From contig NC_059475.1 of NCBI RefSeq assembly GCF_018139145.2, positions 11,828,437-11,892,436 on the forward strand: a stretch of 64,000 bases of DNA. Direction: 5' to 3'. The stretch's first letter is position 1; each line of letters opens with the position of its first letter. Source of the stretch: Gymnogyps californianus (taxonomy: Eukaryota; Chordata; Aves; Accipitriformes; Cathartidae). This document shows, piece by piece, positions 1-12,400 of the stretch. The translations under genes were made by a program, and so were the position numbers. The notes under the pieces are model-generated. The model worked only from the letters and a program-made list of their open reading frames with translations. It had not been told where the DNA came from and searched no databases.

Positions 1-3000
1 ATGGCACTCAGGAAGCCCATATAAGCAAAGTTAATCCTTTTTCTCACCTCTTCTCATCCCTCTGTTCATTAGCCTGGTATTATGAATGTTTAAAACTCTG
101 CTGTCCCCTTCTAATTGTTGCCTTTTTTAGATTAAACCATTTACAGAACCTCTTCACTAAGGAAAGTGCTCCTCTTCTCTCTTGCTTCACCTGTTTCAAT
201 AGCTGTGCACAGGAAATAATAAACAATATTCCTGCTTTGTTATTTTACCAGCATGGAATAAAACCCATTTTAGTCCCATATCTTTTCATTGGACAACTGG
301 TGAAGTAAGGGACGAATCACCAGAAGAATGTTAAAAATTAACAAAAGAAAATACTTAGAAATTACTTTGTCTCAATCAAAAGGCAGTCACAAGAGTGCAG
401 ATTAAATGTACGCCTTAAAAAAACCTCTTTATCAACAATTAAAGTCTTTGCAGCATGAATAACATACAGAAGAAAACTGTTGCTAACAAATGTGAATCTT
501 TTGGAATCTAGTCATGTAAGCTGATCTGTTCAAAGATGCAACATACTTGGATTTTAATCACCTTTTCAAACAAAAAATATGAATCATTCACTTGTCCTTT
601 GTCTACTTTTTGTCTCATGACACCATCAGTTCACACATTTCTGGCATCTCAGCTGTGTCTGGAGCTTGGAGTCCAGCAATTAGAGAGAATTCACTCCTCA
701 GAGTAATCTGCCCCCTGGATTACAGCATTTTTTTGTGGCCCTTCGCCATCATGTGGTCCTACAGAGCAGAGAAGATGTGTGACAGCCTCAGGTGACACAG
801 TGTGCAGTGCTTCACACACAAGACAATTAAATAGCTGAAGTCTGTCTTCAACCAGGGAAAACTGTTTTTATCATCAAAAACATGGTAAAGGAAGACCTAT
901 CAAATGACAGATTCTAGTCACATCTCACAAAGTGTTTCTGAGGAAGGACTGGTCTCAAAGAAAGTCTTTTATTTAACTATTGTACTGGTGGCTCAAGGGG
1001 ATGACGTAAGATTCAATCTAAGCCTGCCCTAAAACTGTCTCCCTCGGGTCTACTTCTTGTTAGATACTTGCACAGTTCACAGCCTGGCATTGTGCCACTG
1101 CACTTCTCACAAAACAGCAATACCTCCAATGTCTGAACAATGTCATATGAAGGTAAAGAAATTGCCAAGGCCTGTACAGAATTCCTTGTTTACCCTTATA
1201 AACACAATTCCCTGTTAATAGATGAAGGTAGTTTTGTAGACATATCCATGCTGCTCTACCTTAAGCATGCTTAAACTTAGGTTTCCTCCCTCACAGACTG
1301 TTTGAATTATATCAAATATTGTAAGACAGAGACTGTGACACCAGGCTATGATGAAAAAGAAAAGACAGTACAGCTATACTACAGGCAACTGTGTAGAATA
1401 ACAATAGTCAGAAGCTCAAAACCCCTCCAGTAAGAGTATTAAAAGATTATTTTGGAGAAAGATGTAAATAACATGAAGTCAAGACATGTATTAACACAAA
1501 TTCACGTTGCAGAACTGAATGATGAACAGTACTCTCTTGTGAGTCAGAGGTACTTGCAAGCATTGGGAAAAAAAATTCATGAGAAATAGTACACCTACTT
1601 ATTTTATGTGATCTCTCCCAAAAGGACCATCACCTATGATTGGCTCAGTTTTTTCTTCGATCACCAATCACCTAGAAATTTCAAAACTGTTAATGAATGA
1701 CAGTTTGAAAAATTTTGCTTTGGAAACACTAAATAGTTTTATTTCAACCTTTTCCATGAAAATTAAACTTTCAGCAAGGGATCCACTTATTTGATTTCAA
1801 TCCAGTTAACTGTTAAGTTGCATTTTCTAGATGGAATATGTCAGAAATGGATACATACTTAGGAAACTTCTTGTGTCCTTTTTCCTATATAGGCCAGGCT
1901 CCACAGGCAGCTTACCTATCTTACAATTAAAACATCCTATGACAGACTGCAGAAAGTAAGGACAAAGAAATTCACGAAGGAACCTTGAGACAGTTCAGGT
2001 TTGAGGGATGTAAATTTGAATTTCCCCAACAGGGAAATTCTGATTCATCTGTTATTTAGTGGATTTTAAATGAAACATTTCAGGGTACTTTTACAAAATG
2101 TATTCAGATTTACCACCAAGGAAAAAAAATGTTTGGTTTGGTTTGTTAAAAATCCCAGTTTTCACAGAGAAAAAAATTATTATGAGAGTCAGTTAACTCT
2201 CAGAGTATTCACTGGCATTCTGTTGCCTTTAAGCAGAGTGTTTCCTTTTCCTCTTTAGTTATTTTAGTTACTCACAGGTAAAGTTCATTTCTCTGGACAC
2301 AGAGTGCTGTCTGAATAGGGGCACCCACCATCCTATCCTATCTTCTTCCAAGTGGTGGAAGATCAGCCTTAGGAAAAAAACTGTAGAAACATACTGTAGA
2401 TGACTGTCCCTTCTATTAAGAGTTTGCCACATCAACAAATGGTGTGTTGCTACCTTCCCTTACAAATGGGATAATCAGTAAGAGAGAACATAGGAGTTGC
2501 CTTTTTCTTACAGAAAATCTTTAACAGCTGGAAAAGGTACCATGTACTCCAGCCTTGTGTCTGAACAGCATCATTATCTTTCCTTGGTGGCAAATATGGT
2601 TTATGCTAGAAGTAAAGTTTGGATTCACAGTAAAGAAACAAATAGGTAAGTGGAAAACTTCTAGCGGTGAATGATTCTCTCCTTACTTCAGTCAATCAGA
2701 ACAAATGCATACACCTATTTTGCTAAATTATCACCTACCCATTATCACTTTAATAGCCTCTTCAAAGAGATTGTTCTCCCCTCAAACCAATTAGTTCCTT
2801 TCCTCTACTGTACAGTCAACAAACTTCCCTTTACTTATTACCTAAGTCATGATTTCAACTCAGATCACAAGAAATTAAATATTAGCACTTATGGCACCAT
2901 CCAGTTCCAAGAAGCAATTTCCACACAACAAGATAATTAAAAGCTATCTTTCACAGCATAAGATTTCTGCGGGATAAGCATGGCAAAAAAAAAAAGATTC

Positions 3001-4834
3001 AGGAAGTAGGGTTTTTTTTTCAAAATAGCATTTCCATTAACAAAAAAAAAAAATGTTCTAGAGTATGGCAAAGAAATATATTTTATCCCTTCATATTCCT
3101 TCACATGTATACTATTCTGTATACAAAAACCTAACAAGTTTTTTGTGCATAATTTTAAAATATAAAACATTTATAAAGAAATATATACAACATAAAGGCC
3201 TCTACAGTGTGGGAAGAATTAAAGTGTAATTGGTTTTAAAGAGTACAGACTCAGGCAAATGCAGACTGCTTTTGCAAAATCTCATTGTACTTACACATAA
3301 AATGCTGAGAACTGCCTGACATGACAAATGTCAAGTACAAATGTTGAATTACTCCCCCTCGTCATCACTATGTGTATCATTTGACACATAAAGATAAGCC
3401 TAATGACTCAGATGAGACAAAGAAAATGAACAAAAGAAGGCTTCAGTAAGTACAGCCTGCAAAACAAAACACATAGAGGGCTGTGCTGCCTCTGTAAGCA
3501 TCTAAACAGAACACAAAAACACTGCCAGGAGAAGCAGGCAAAAAAAAAAAAAAAAAGATAAAATCTCCAGAGCAAATGCAAACAAGTCTATAGCTGCATT
3601 TTTCTCAAAATTCTCTGGGACCAACCCTTTACAAACAGGTCAGTCAAGAAATTTGGATTTGGATTCCAAATCAAATCCATGTACATTTTATGTTAGCTCA
3701 AATACAGCATTCAAGCCTTTTTCAATGATATTCCAGAACCTTTTACAATATCATAGCTTACTGAAGCAACAAGTCACATACCTTTTAGGATAATAATATG
3801 ATAGGGTTAGTTTGCCAGCCAACTGGCTACCAAAGACAAGTCTTCAGTGATGTATAGGGCTTGACAGCTCATTCAATACTCATCACAAATTGAATCCATC
3901 ACAGACAGCCAGGAAAGCTAATTCTTTCAACTATGCTGGCCTTTTTAAAGGAAGAGAGAAAGGGTTTTATTTTGAAAATATTAACATCTTTTCTCTCTGC
4001 ACATTACAGTTGGCAGGATAGCCTGTGCTGTCCTAATAATACCATACAAAAGGCATCTTGAGGAGACGAAACTACGAAGCGAAGTGAGAAAAACATAGGT
4101 TTCTGCTCCTCTGTCTGGCACGAGTATCTAAACAGAGACAAAACTGGAGTTCATAGGCTGCCATTCAGATTGTTAGTTAAACTGGCTAATTGATGCAATT
4201 AGCTTATAGGGAGAAGGTGCTATACAAAAGGTCAGTAGTAGCAATGAAGAGAAGCTTTGCCTCAGCAGTACTTACCACTGAACACCTAGTTTTTCTACCC
4301 TGCTGGTTCAGCACACATGGAGTTTGTTTTTTCTTAGTTTTGTAGAGTATGTCTGCCCTGACTGAAAAACTCCCATTTACTTCAAGGGCAGCAAATTGAG
4401 ATTGATACTGTGTGCTTCAGAAAGGCTCATTTCTGTATCAGATGGGTGATACAGAAATCATACATAGAGGGCTGAACCTTGACATCTCGGTGTAGATGAT
4501 GGTGAAAACTATGCATACAATTATTCAAATTGCTTGAGTTACTGTTGGTAGAGAAGGTTAATTCAGCTTAAACCCTTTTCTGAGGATAACCTGAGCCTAA
4601 ATAGTACAATAATATAAATCAAAAACAATTACAGTAGCTGTCTTTCAAGACCTATTGTTTTATTCCCAGCCTAGAATTGCAAAAGCTTCCCATTATTTGG
4701 GACAACTGAAAAAATGAACATCTGTGGATCCTTGCAACAGAAACTTTTAATTCTAACCTACGTCAGATTTGATGTCTCAGCAATGTGTAACACTTTAAAA
4801 ACTTGTATATGAATGTAACACAGATAATAGTTCA
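1..4834. other. Non-coding AT-rich stretch, no gene recognised
   Basis: I see no gene, RNA gene or recognisable transposon here. The open frames are short, lack recognisable motifs and overlap in several frames, as expected by chance in AT-rich DNA. Visible structure is limited to A-runs (about 2984-2995, and 17 A at 3540-3556) and a perfect inverted repeat at 4185-4203, listed separately. It could hold conserved non-coding elements, which cannot be judged without a species comparison. Confidence 0.6.
4185..4203. repeat. Perfect 8-bp inverted repeat, homeodomain-like half sites
   Basis: GCTAATTG, a 3-bp spacer ATG, then CAATTAGC form a perfect palindrome with two TAATTG-type homeodomain half sites facing each other. 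This is seen directly. A role as a dimeric transcription-factor site is inference only; short AT-rich palindromes also arise by chance. Confidence 0.35.
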
Positions 4835-5119
4835 GTGAACTTGCTGCACTGTAACAACTTAAAAACTGAATGCATCAACAATACTAACATTTCTGAGCCA
4901 AGACCCAGCATTCCACTCCTGAGGAAAGGCAATGGATACTTGGTTGCACCAAGAGCATTGGACTATCTGATGTCAGGACTGTGTGAACAGAAGGAAAATC
5001 CTCCAGGACATTCCCACTGGCACTTTGCAGTAGCCAAACTCTGTGGAAGACTTAATGAAAACATTTGGGTAAAATTCACCAGGGACAATTCCGCGATAAT
5101 AATAAATAACAGTAACACA
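4835..5119 (+). other. Unassigned open stretch just upstream of the CR1
   Basis: A 101-codon open frame begins at 4835 and runs to 5140, 20 bases into the CR1 that follows, in a different frame from the CR1 endonuclease (which starts in frame at 5131). I do not recognise the peptide. Its later part contains IWVKF, which loosely resembles the LWVKI-type segment that precedes the conserved CR1 endonuclease block, so this could be a highly diverged 5' extension of the same CR1. It could also be unrelated flanking DNA. There is no upstream promoter, signal peptide or recognisable domain to support a host gene. Confidence 0.25.
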
Positions 5120-7680
5120 CCAGTACAGGTGACATTATAGTGGGGGTCTGCTACAGGCCACCCCACCAGGAAGACCGAGCGGATGAGGCCCTCTATAGAC
5201 AGATAGGAGCAGCCTCACATTCACAAGCCCTGGTCCTCATGGGGGACTTCAACCACCCCAATATCTGTTAGAGGGACAACACAGCAGGGCATAAGCAATC
5301 CAGGAGTTTTCTGGAATGCGTTGATGATAACTTCCTTCTCCAAGTGACAGAGGAGCCAACGAGGAGAGGGGCTATGCTGGACCTTGTTCTCACCAACAAG
5401 GAGGGGCTGGTGGGGAATGTGAAGCTCAAGGGCAGCCTTGGCTGCAGTGACCATGAAATGGTGGAGCTCAAGATCCTTAGGGCAGCAAGGAGAGCGCACA
5501 GCAAGCTCACTACCCTGGACTTCAGGAGAGCAGACTTTGGCCTCTTCAGCTATCTGCTTGGGAGTACCAGGGATACAGCCCTGGAGGGAAGAGGCCCCCA
5601 AGAAAGCTGGTTAATAGTCAAGGATCACCTCCTCCAAGCTCAGGAGCGATGCATCCCAACAAAGAGGAAGTCAGGCAAAAATGTGAGGAGCCCTGCATGG
5701 ATGAACAAGGAGCTCCTGGACAAACTCAAACACAAAAAGGAAGCCTACAGAGTGTGGAAGCAAGGACAGGTGGGAGGAATACAGAGAAATCGTCCGAGCA
5801 GCCAGGGATCAGGTTAGGAAAGCTAAAGCCCTGATAGAATTAAATCTGGTAGGGACGTCAAGGGTAACAAGAAAAGCTTCTATAGGTACATCGGTGGTAA
5901 AAGGAAGACTAGGGAAAATGTGAGCCCTCTCCGGAAGGAAATGGGAGAGCTGGTTACCCGGGATATGGAGACGGCTGAGGTACTCAATGACTTTTTTGCC
6001 TCAGTCTTCACCGGCAAGTGCTCCAGCCACACCGCCTGAGTTGCAGAAGGCAAAGGCAGGGGCTGGGAGAATGAAGAACCACCCACTGTAGGAGAAGATC
6101 AGGTTCGAGACCATCTAAAGGAACCTGAAGGTGCACAAGTCCATGGGACCTGATGAGGTGCATCCGTGGGTCCTGAGGGAACTGGCGGATGAAGTGGCTA
6201 AGCCACTATCCATCATATTTGAGAAGTCATGGCAGTCTGGTGAAGTTCCCACTGACTGGAAAAGGGGAAACATAACCCCCATTGTTAAAAAGGGAAAAAA
6301 GGAAGACCCGCGGAACTACAGGCCAGTCAGTCTCACCTCTGTGCCCGGCAAGATCATGGAGCAGATCCTCCTGGAAACTATGCTAAGGCACATGGAAAAT
6401 AAGGAGGTGATTGGTGACAGCCAACATGGCTTCACTAAGGGCAAATTGTGCCTGACAAATTTGGTGGCCTTCTGTGACGGGCTTACAGTGTTGGTGGATA
6501 AGGGAAGAGCAATGGATGTCATCTACCTGGACTTGTGCAAAGCATTTGACACCGTCCCCCATGACATCCCTCTCTCTAAATTGGAGAGACATGGATTTGA
6601 TGGACGGACCACTCGGTGGATAAGGAATTGGCTGGATGGTTGCACTCAAAGAGCTGCGGTCAATGGCTCAGTGTCCGAGTGGAGACAGTGACAAGTGGCG
6701 TTCCTCAGGGGTCAGTATTGGGACCAGCGCTGTTTAACATCTTTGTTGGCGACATGGACAGTTGGACTGAGCGCACCCTCAGCAAGTTTGCCGACGACAC
6801 CAAGCTGTGTGGTGCGGTTGACATGCTGGAGGGAAGGGATGCCATCCAGAGGGACCTTGACAGGCTTGAGAGGTGAGCCCGTGCGAACCTCATGAAGTTC
6901 AGCAAGGCCAAGTGCAAGGTCCTGCACGTGGGTCGGGGCAGTCCCAAGCACAAATACAGGCTGGGCGATGAGTGGATTGAGAGCAGCCCTGCAGAGAAGG
7001 ACTTGGGGGTGTTGGTTGACGAGAAGCTCAACATGACCCAGCAATGTGTGCTTGCAGCCCAGAAAGCCAACCACATCCTGGGCTGCATCAAAAGAAGCGT
7101 GGCCAGCAGGTCAAGGGAGGTGATTCTCCCCCTCTACTCCGCTCTCATGAGACCCCACCTGGAGTACGGCGTTCAGCTCTGGGGCCCCCAACATAAGAAG
7201 GACATGGGTCTGTTGGAGCGAGTCCAGAGGAGGGCCACAAGGATGATCAGAGGGCTGGAGCACCTCCCCTGTGAGGACAGGCTGAGAGAGTTGAGGTTGC
7301 TTAGCCTGGAGAAGAGAAGGCTCCGGGGAGACCTTATAGCAGCCTTCCAGTACTTAAAGGGGGCCTACAAGAAAGATGGGGAGGGACTCTTTATCAGGGA
7401 GTGTAGTGATAGGACAAGGGGTAACGGTTTTAAACTGAAAGAGGGTAGATTTAGATTAGCTATTAGGAAGAACTTCTTTACTGTGAGAGTGGTGAGACAC
7501 TGGAACAGGTTGCCCAGAGAAGTTGTGGATGCCCCATCCTTGGAAGTGTTCAAGGCCAGGTTGGATGGGGCTTTGAGCAACCTGCTCTAGTGGAAGGTGT
7601 CCCTGCCCATGGCAGCGGGGTTGGAACTAGATGATCTTTAAGGTCCCTTCCAACCCAAACTATCCTAGGATTCTATGATC
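5120..7680 (+). mobile_element. CR1 LINE retrotransposon, 5'-truncated, about 2.56 kb
   Basis: This is a non-LTR retrotransposon of the Chicken Repeat 1 family. Conceptual translation gives, in order, the C-terminal half of the apurinic endonuclease (MGDFN near 5240, SDHEMV near 5445), the reverse transcriptase (motif [13 protein letters not shown] near 6530, SGVPQGS near 6695, FADD at 6787-6798) and the C-terminal region ending about 7590. A short 3' UTR ends GGATTCTATGATC, the usual CR1 terminus, with no poly-A tail. The 5' end lies inside the endonuclease, so it is a typical 5'-truncated copy. The exact left edge (5110-5130) is uncertain. No target duplication is apparent, which is usual for CR1. 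Confidence 0.93.
5131..7590 (+). pseudogene. CR1 ORF2 remnant (endonuclease-reverse transcriptase), inactivated
   Basis: The intact family protein nicks target DNA and reverse-transcribes its own RNA from the nick. Here the frame is broken several times. Nonsense codons: TAG at 5269-5271 just after the GDFNHP motif, TGA at 6037-6039, and TGA at 6874-6876 where the second CR1 copy in this window has TGG. Frameshifts: near 5775, near 5850, near 6120 and near 6686, the last just before the SGVPQGS motif. The longest intact pieces are 5344-5817 (endonuclease end and linker), 6131-6691 (reverse transcriptase fingers/palm), 6616-6876 (palm with FADD) and 6892-7590 (232 residues, thumb and C-terminus). 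The catalytic FADD is preserved, but the endonuclease N-terminus is missing and the lesions exclude a functional product. The lesions are neutral decay and were judged against the second copy at 33.2-34.9 kb and memory of the family. Confidence 0.9.
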
Positions 7681-8972
7681 AGTAAAGCTCAGAACACTTT
7701 ACAAGACAGATATCATTCATGCTTGCAGCTAGAGAAACAGAGATAAAGACAGTTACAATAGTAAGAGCTAGTTTCAAAGCAGTGAGAGTTGTTCTAACAG
7801 GTCAAAGGAATGGGTCAGAATTAAACCTGCATCCTCTTTACCTGTATTTACAGTATTTGTCCCAGATACTAAATGGGCCTAACCCAGAATTCATTGAAAT
7901 AAGCTGCAAAATCTCAGAGAGCCAAAGGAACTTTACAGCAAATCTTACACACAGGTCCTGATTCAAGCAAGCAACTAAGCACAGACTCAAGAGAAACCAC
8001 TCCTTGAATCAACCCCCAAACAAGAAAAGAGCTAACACCAGAAATAAAGTTCTCTATTCTGACAGAGAATCCTAACATCCACTTGATGACTGAATTACCT
8101 ATCTAAAAGGTTTTATTGCCTGTGAATGCCACAACTCAGGCACTTGAGAAACACAAACCGTGAGCTTTATGGAGTAGAGTTACTTAGTTACAGCAAATGT
8201 AACCAAGTGAAACATTATTAATTTTACCATACCTTCATCTATTCACATTGCACCTGCATACAGTCTCTGGTCTCTCTATAGACTTCTCTCTTACAACATC
8301 GTGAGTGTGTTCCATTCCTGTTAAGTCTGACAGGGATGAGAGTGTTTGTGGTCTCCCATGAAAGTGTCCTATGATTTCCAAAAGCTGTGTATATCCTTTA
8401 AATAATAAAGGATGCATGCACTGCTGGTCTATTAGCAATATATTCCCAATAATATGCTCTAGTGATTTAATTATAATAACAAAATACAAAACGGAACTGG
8501 AGATAATAATTCTCATTTCTTAGCTCGCTACCTTGCCCTACAATGCTTCCTTCCACATGCAATCAAATAACCTAAACATTTAACTAAACAACAACAAGAG
8601 CAATGATTTGGAAACTGCTGGCATCAGTGATTTTAGACTATGAGCCACAGCTCATGACTTTTTTCCCTTAAACACTCTTGTTCAATAAAATGAAATTACG
8701 AACAAGGGACACAGAAGTTTCCTTTCTCCTTGTTTTCTACTAGAAAACAACCAGCTTAATAGAGAAAATATCAATACTACATTATCTGCTTGACAAGAAT
8801 GCCAGGAAGAACAGATGTGGTGCAAGTCCTGAAAATGCCTTGACTTGCAGAACACATGCTTCATTCCATTTTGGACTCAGTTATCACTGACCCTCTATCC
8901 ATCACCTATTCCTCCATTGTTGATGACTGACCGTGAATGTCATTTGAATATGTGCTAAATCATGAAGCTGAA
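7681..8972. other. Non-coding stretch between CR1 and an old LTR
   Basis: Unique-looking AT-rich sequence. The frames at 7719-7961 (+) and 8235-8516 (-) show no domain or motif and are taken as chance. I see no repeat or RNA gene. Confidence 0.55.
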
Positions 8973-9405
8973 TGTACTGGTTCTGGTTGGGATGCCTGTA
9001 CTGTTGCGTAGTACTTGCACAGCGTCAGGGCTTTCTCTTTTTCCCACCCCCCCGCCTCCCACCCCCCCTCCTCAGTGAGTAGGCTGGAGGTGGGCAGGAA
9101 GTTGAGAGGGGACAGAACCTGGACAGCTGACCCAAACTGACCAAAGGGATATTCCATGCCATACAACACCATGCTCAACAATAAAAATGGAAGGGAGGGG
9201 ATTTTGGGGAGGTAGACATTGCTCAGAGACTGGCTAGGCCTGCTAGTCTACTTGTGGGAGGTGGTTAGTGATGGCCTTCACATCATTAGTTTGGGTTTTT
9301 TTCTTCCTCTTTCCTCCATTTATGAAACGGTCTATCTCAACACACAAGTTTTCTCACTCTGGGGGGAAGTGTGGTGCTTAGCTGCTGGCTGGGGTAAACC
9401 AGTCA
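8973..9405 (+). mobile_element. Old decayed solo LTR of an avian endogenous retrovirus
   Basis: The left end (TGTACTGGTTCTGGTTGGG) resembles the start of the better-preserved LTR at 35842, and the right end (GTGGTGCTTAGCTGCTGG followed by GGGGTAAACC) resembles its 3' end. Inside, an ATTCCATGCC block followed by AATAAAAATGG lies where the younger copies have a TATATAAA box, so the TATA box appears eroded. A C-rich tract (about 9041-9071) and a deleted polyadenylation region make it shorter (about 433 bp) than its relatives at 585-606 bp. Flanks are only partly alike (CTGAA left, CTGTG right), consistent with age. No internal retroviral sequence adjoins it. Confidence 0.75.
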
Positions 9406-12400
9406 CTGTGAGATTAAAAAATAAAGTTCACATCTACAAGATGGAAGCTCCCACACCATATCAGTCTCCTGTAGCTACTGGGTTTGCAGGACCCCTTTCT
9501 GCCAATGCTAAAGATCTCCCTTCCTCCTTTGAGCAGTCTGGAATAGTGAGACACTATGAGGCCTAGGAAATAAGTGAGTCTCAGAGCCATATTAGGAACA
9601 GTATTGCCTTAGGTGTGATTGCAAAATAAACAGGACTCCAAGTTCTCTTTAAAGCTTTTACAGAGATTTAAATATGTATTTAAAATTACAACTATGGGCA
9701 AGTGAATTGGTAGTAAAAATGAGACTGTTTTGAATGACTGATATAAACTGATCTTAGTGCCATTCATTGCTCCTTCTCGAGTGGAAATACAGTGTGTTAA
9801 TGAGAGATTCATTGGAGGGCACCAGATGGTTTAATGGAAAATGAACAAGACTACAGTTTGCCGGTCTGCAGTTGTTTTTCACACTGTCATTCCTAATATG
9901 ACCACTCTGCTCAATGGAACTGGTCACACAAGACTTTCAGGAAGATGTCCAAGCTGTGCTAAGAAATAGCACAATTTTCAGTTTAAATCTTTTCCAAATG
10001 GCTCTGTAATTTTCAAAGGTGTTAGTCCAAGATTTTCTCTTTTTACTAAGAAAACGGTATCATTTTACTGTGTAGATGTTAGTAGCTCAAGCTAAATATA
10101 CTGCTTCATTTGCTGAACATAAAAACAATTTAAAAAATAGTTTGTCCATGTTTTTAAATGACCAGAAGAATTTCATTATGTAGCTTGTCATTTGGATATA
10201 GCAACATCTAAATGCTAAGGAAGGTAGTAAGACAAACCCACCATCAGTGGAATGTCACAGAAATCAACAGGTCTCAGAGCTAGTGAGACTAAGCTAGTTA
10301 AAATCCTGCTGTTGCTCACCACCAGAAAAGGCACTGCTCAAATTTTTAGAAGAGAAGATTTTTTACAGATATCTAAAATCAATTATTCATATATTGAAAT
10401 GCAAATTGCAGTATGTAACTACTGCTGTCAGGTTACAATAATCCTCTCAGAAGCCTGCAATGCAGATTGCAAATGTTCATTATGCATGTACCAGCTTTGA
10501 AGAACCAGCTATTTATTAGCACTGGATCTTGTAAGCTGCACTTCACTTTTTGCTATTGGAATTGCTTGAAAGGTTTGCAAATATTTGTGATTTATTGTTG
10601 ATATTTTACTTATTTTGGACCAAAAAAGCTCTAAATGCTTTTCTGCATTCCCATGTGAGCTTATAACTTAATACAGACCAATAACTGACAAGATCAAATG
10701 ATAGATCACAGGAAATATTAGTATTCCTATTGCATTAGCAGCAAGTTCAAAATAATGGGCCCCACATATTAAGGTGCCTTTGAAGCAGACAATATGTTTT
10801 GCAATACTAGGGAATGCACTATGCAAGACAGAAAGCACCTAAGGGAGATTGATGGTGAGCATGAGAAAAAGGGACAATAGTTAATCACACAGTTAGCTTA
10901 GTTAATCAAATTAAAAATTTGTTCCATGTATCTTTTAATTTAGTTCAGTTTATTGTTCCTTGGAAAATTGATTAAAAACATCAAATGCAAAAAGCTCTCA
11001 AAAAAGCTCTTAAATATAAAACTACATCCTTCATTACATTCTTCTTTTAATTTCCTCCAATTTAAAACCCAAATTTGAACGTACCTCTGGGGAAAAAAAA
11101 TCACATGGTCAGAGGTTTCTTTTCTCCTTCTGAAACAACAGACTTAAACTTCCTCTTCACCTTTCTGTGAACATTTTATTGTAAAGTCACAGAAACTGGA
11201 CATTTCCCTCCTGAAGCTGATCAGCTATTCCCCTCCTCACAGTAATTCCTTACTGGGTTTTCATGGTAGTGGAGCCCTGAACAATGCCATGCTGTGCATT
11301 GGTTTATAGATAGCAGGTATGTTTCACAGCTGGATGATTTCACAGTTCAGACAAGCACTCAACTAGGTAACAGATCTCAGTTACACTCCAGGCTGTCACA
11401 GGCGTCCAGGGTAACTCTGAAAAGTCTACTGGACAAGACAGTTAATACTCATTGCAAGCAACTCGCCTAGATAGTTCCAGTGACATTACTGAGACTTAAT
11501 AATCTAAGTGCTGATTATTTTTCCATTTGTGTTTCCTTTCTAAAATAGAAATACTAATTCTCCCTTTTTCTCAACTTGAGTTTGTCTTGTATATTTACAT
11601 GATAACCTCTTCTGGGTAAAGACTATGCGTGTATCAAATGTGTGTGCAGTCACTGATATAAATTGGTTTTGATCCTACTGTTTTCAAGTATGAGTAAAGC
11701 AAATACGTAATAAAAAGGAAACTATCAGTTTTGTCACCAAAAAAACCCCATTTAAACATTCCAGACATCTGTTCACAGATCTTGCAGAAAGATAGTTTCA
11801 GTTATAATAAATGCCTGCTATTCAATTCTTTCAATACAAACACTTCCTGTAGATTTAATAGTAAAGTGTTTAATTTATAATGCTGTTAATTGGTTAAATG
11901 GTGTGACTTTTCAGCCTTCAAGGTTTTTTGTGTGTGTTCTTCAGGGTCTAAACTAATCCTCATGCTCATCCTGTTTATTTGTTTACTTGTTTACTTCTCT
12001 TGAAGTAAACTGGTCAACACTGCAACTGCCAACTACTCCAACAGAAGTAATGGGTGTCATTCTAAGAAAATCAGAACAAAGAGATGCCAACTTCTGTATC
12101 CAACCATTGAGACATTCAGAACCATCTGTGGGAATATTGACCTCAATAACTTAAGTTACTGAAAAATAGGTTGCTTTTATTATTTTTTTCCAACTTAAAA
12201 ATGACTGGAGAATTACTATTAAATTCCAGGTAAGATATTGATCAAACATGGTCAAAATGCTCTGTCCTGACATACAATTTATGGAAGTCATAATTATCTG
12301 TTAGGAACAGTTCCAAACGGGACTTCTTTAGTCATATAGACCAAGGTATACTAGTCATTCAGCAAATGAAATAGCTGAGTGTTTGTTGAAACTCACTGTT

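Noticed and set aside
6705..7091. Open frames on the minus strand opposite the CR1 reverse transcriptase (also 34291-34849 on +)
   Set aside because: They are antisense shadows of CR1 ORF2 and recur in both CR1 copies because the sequence is the same; no independent domain.
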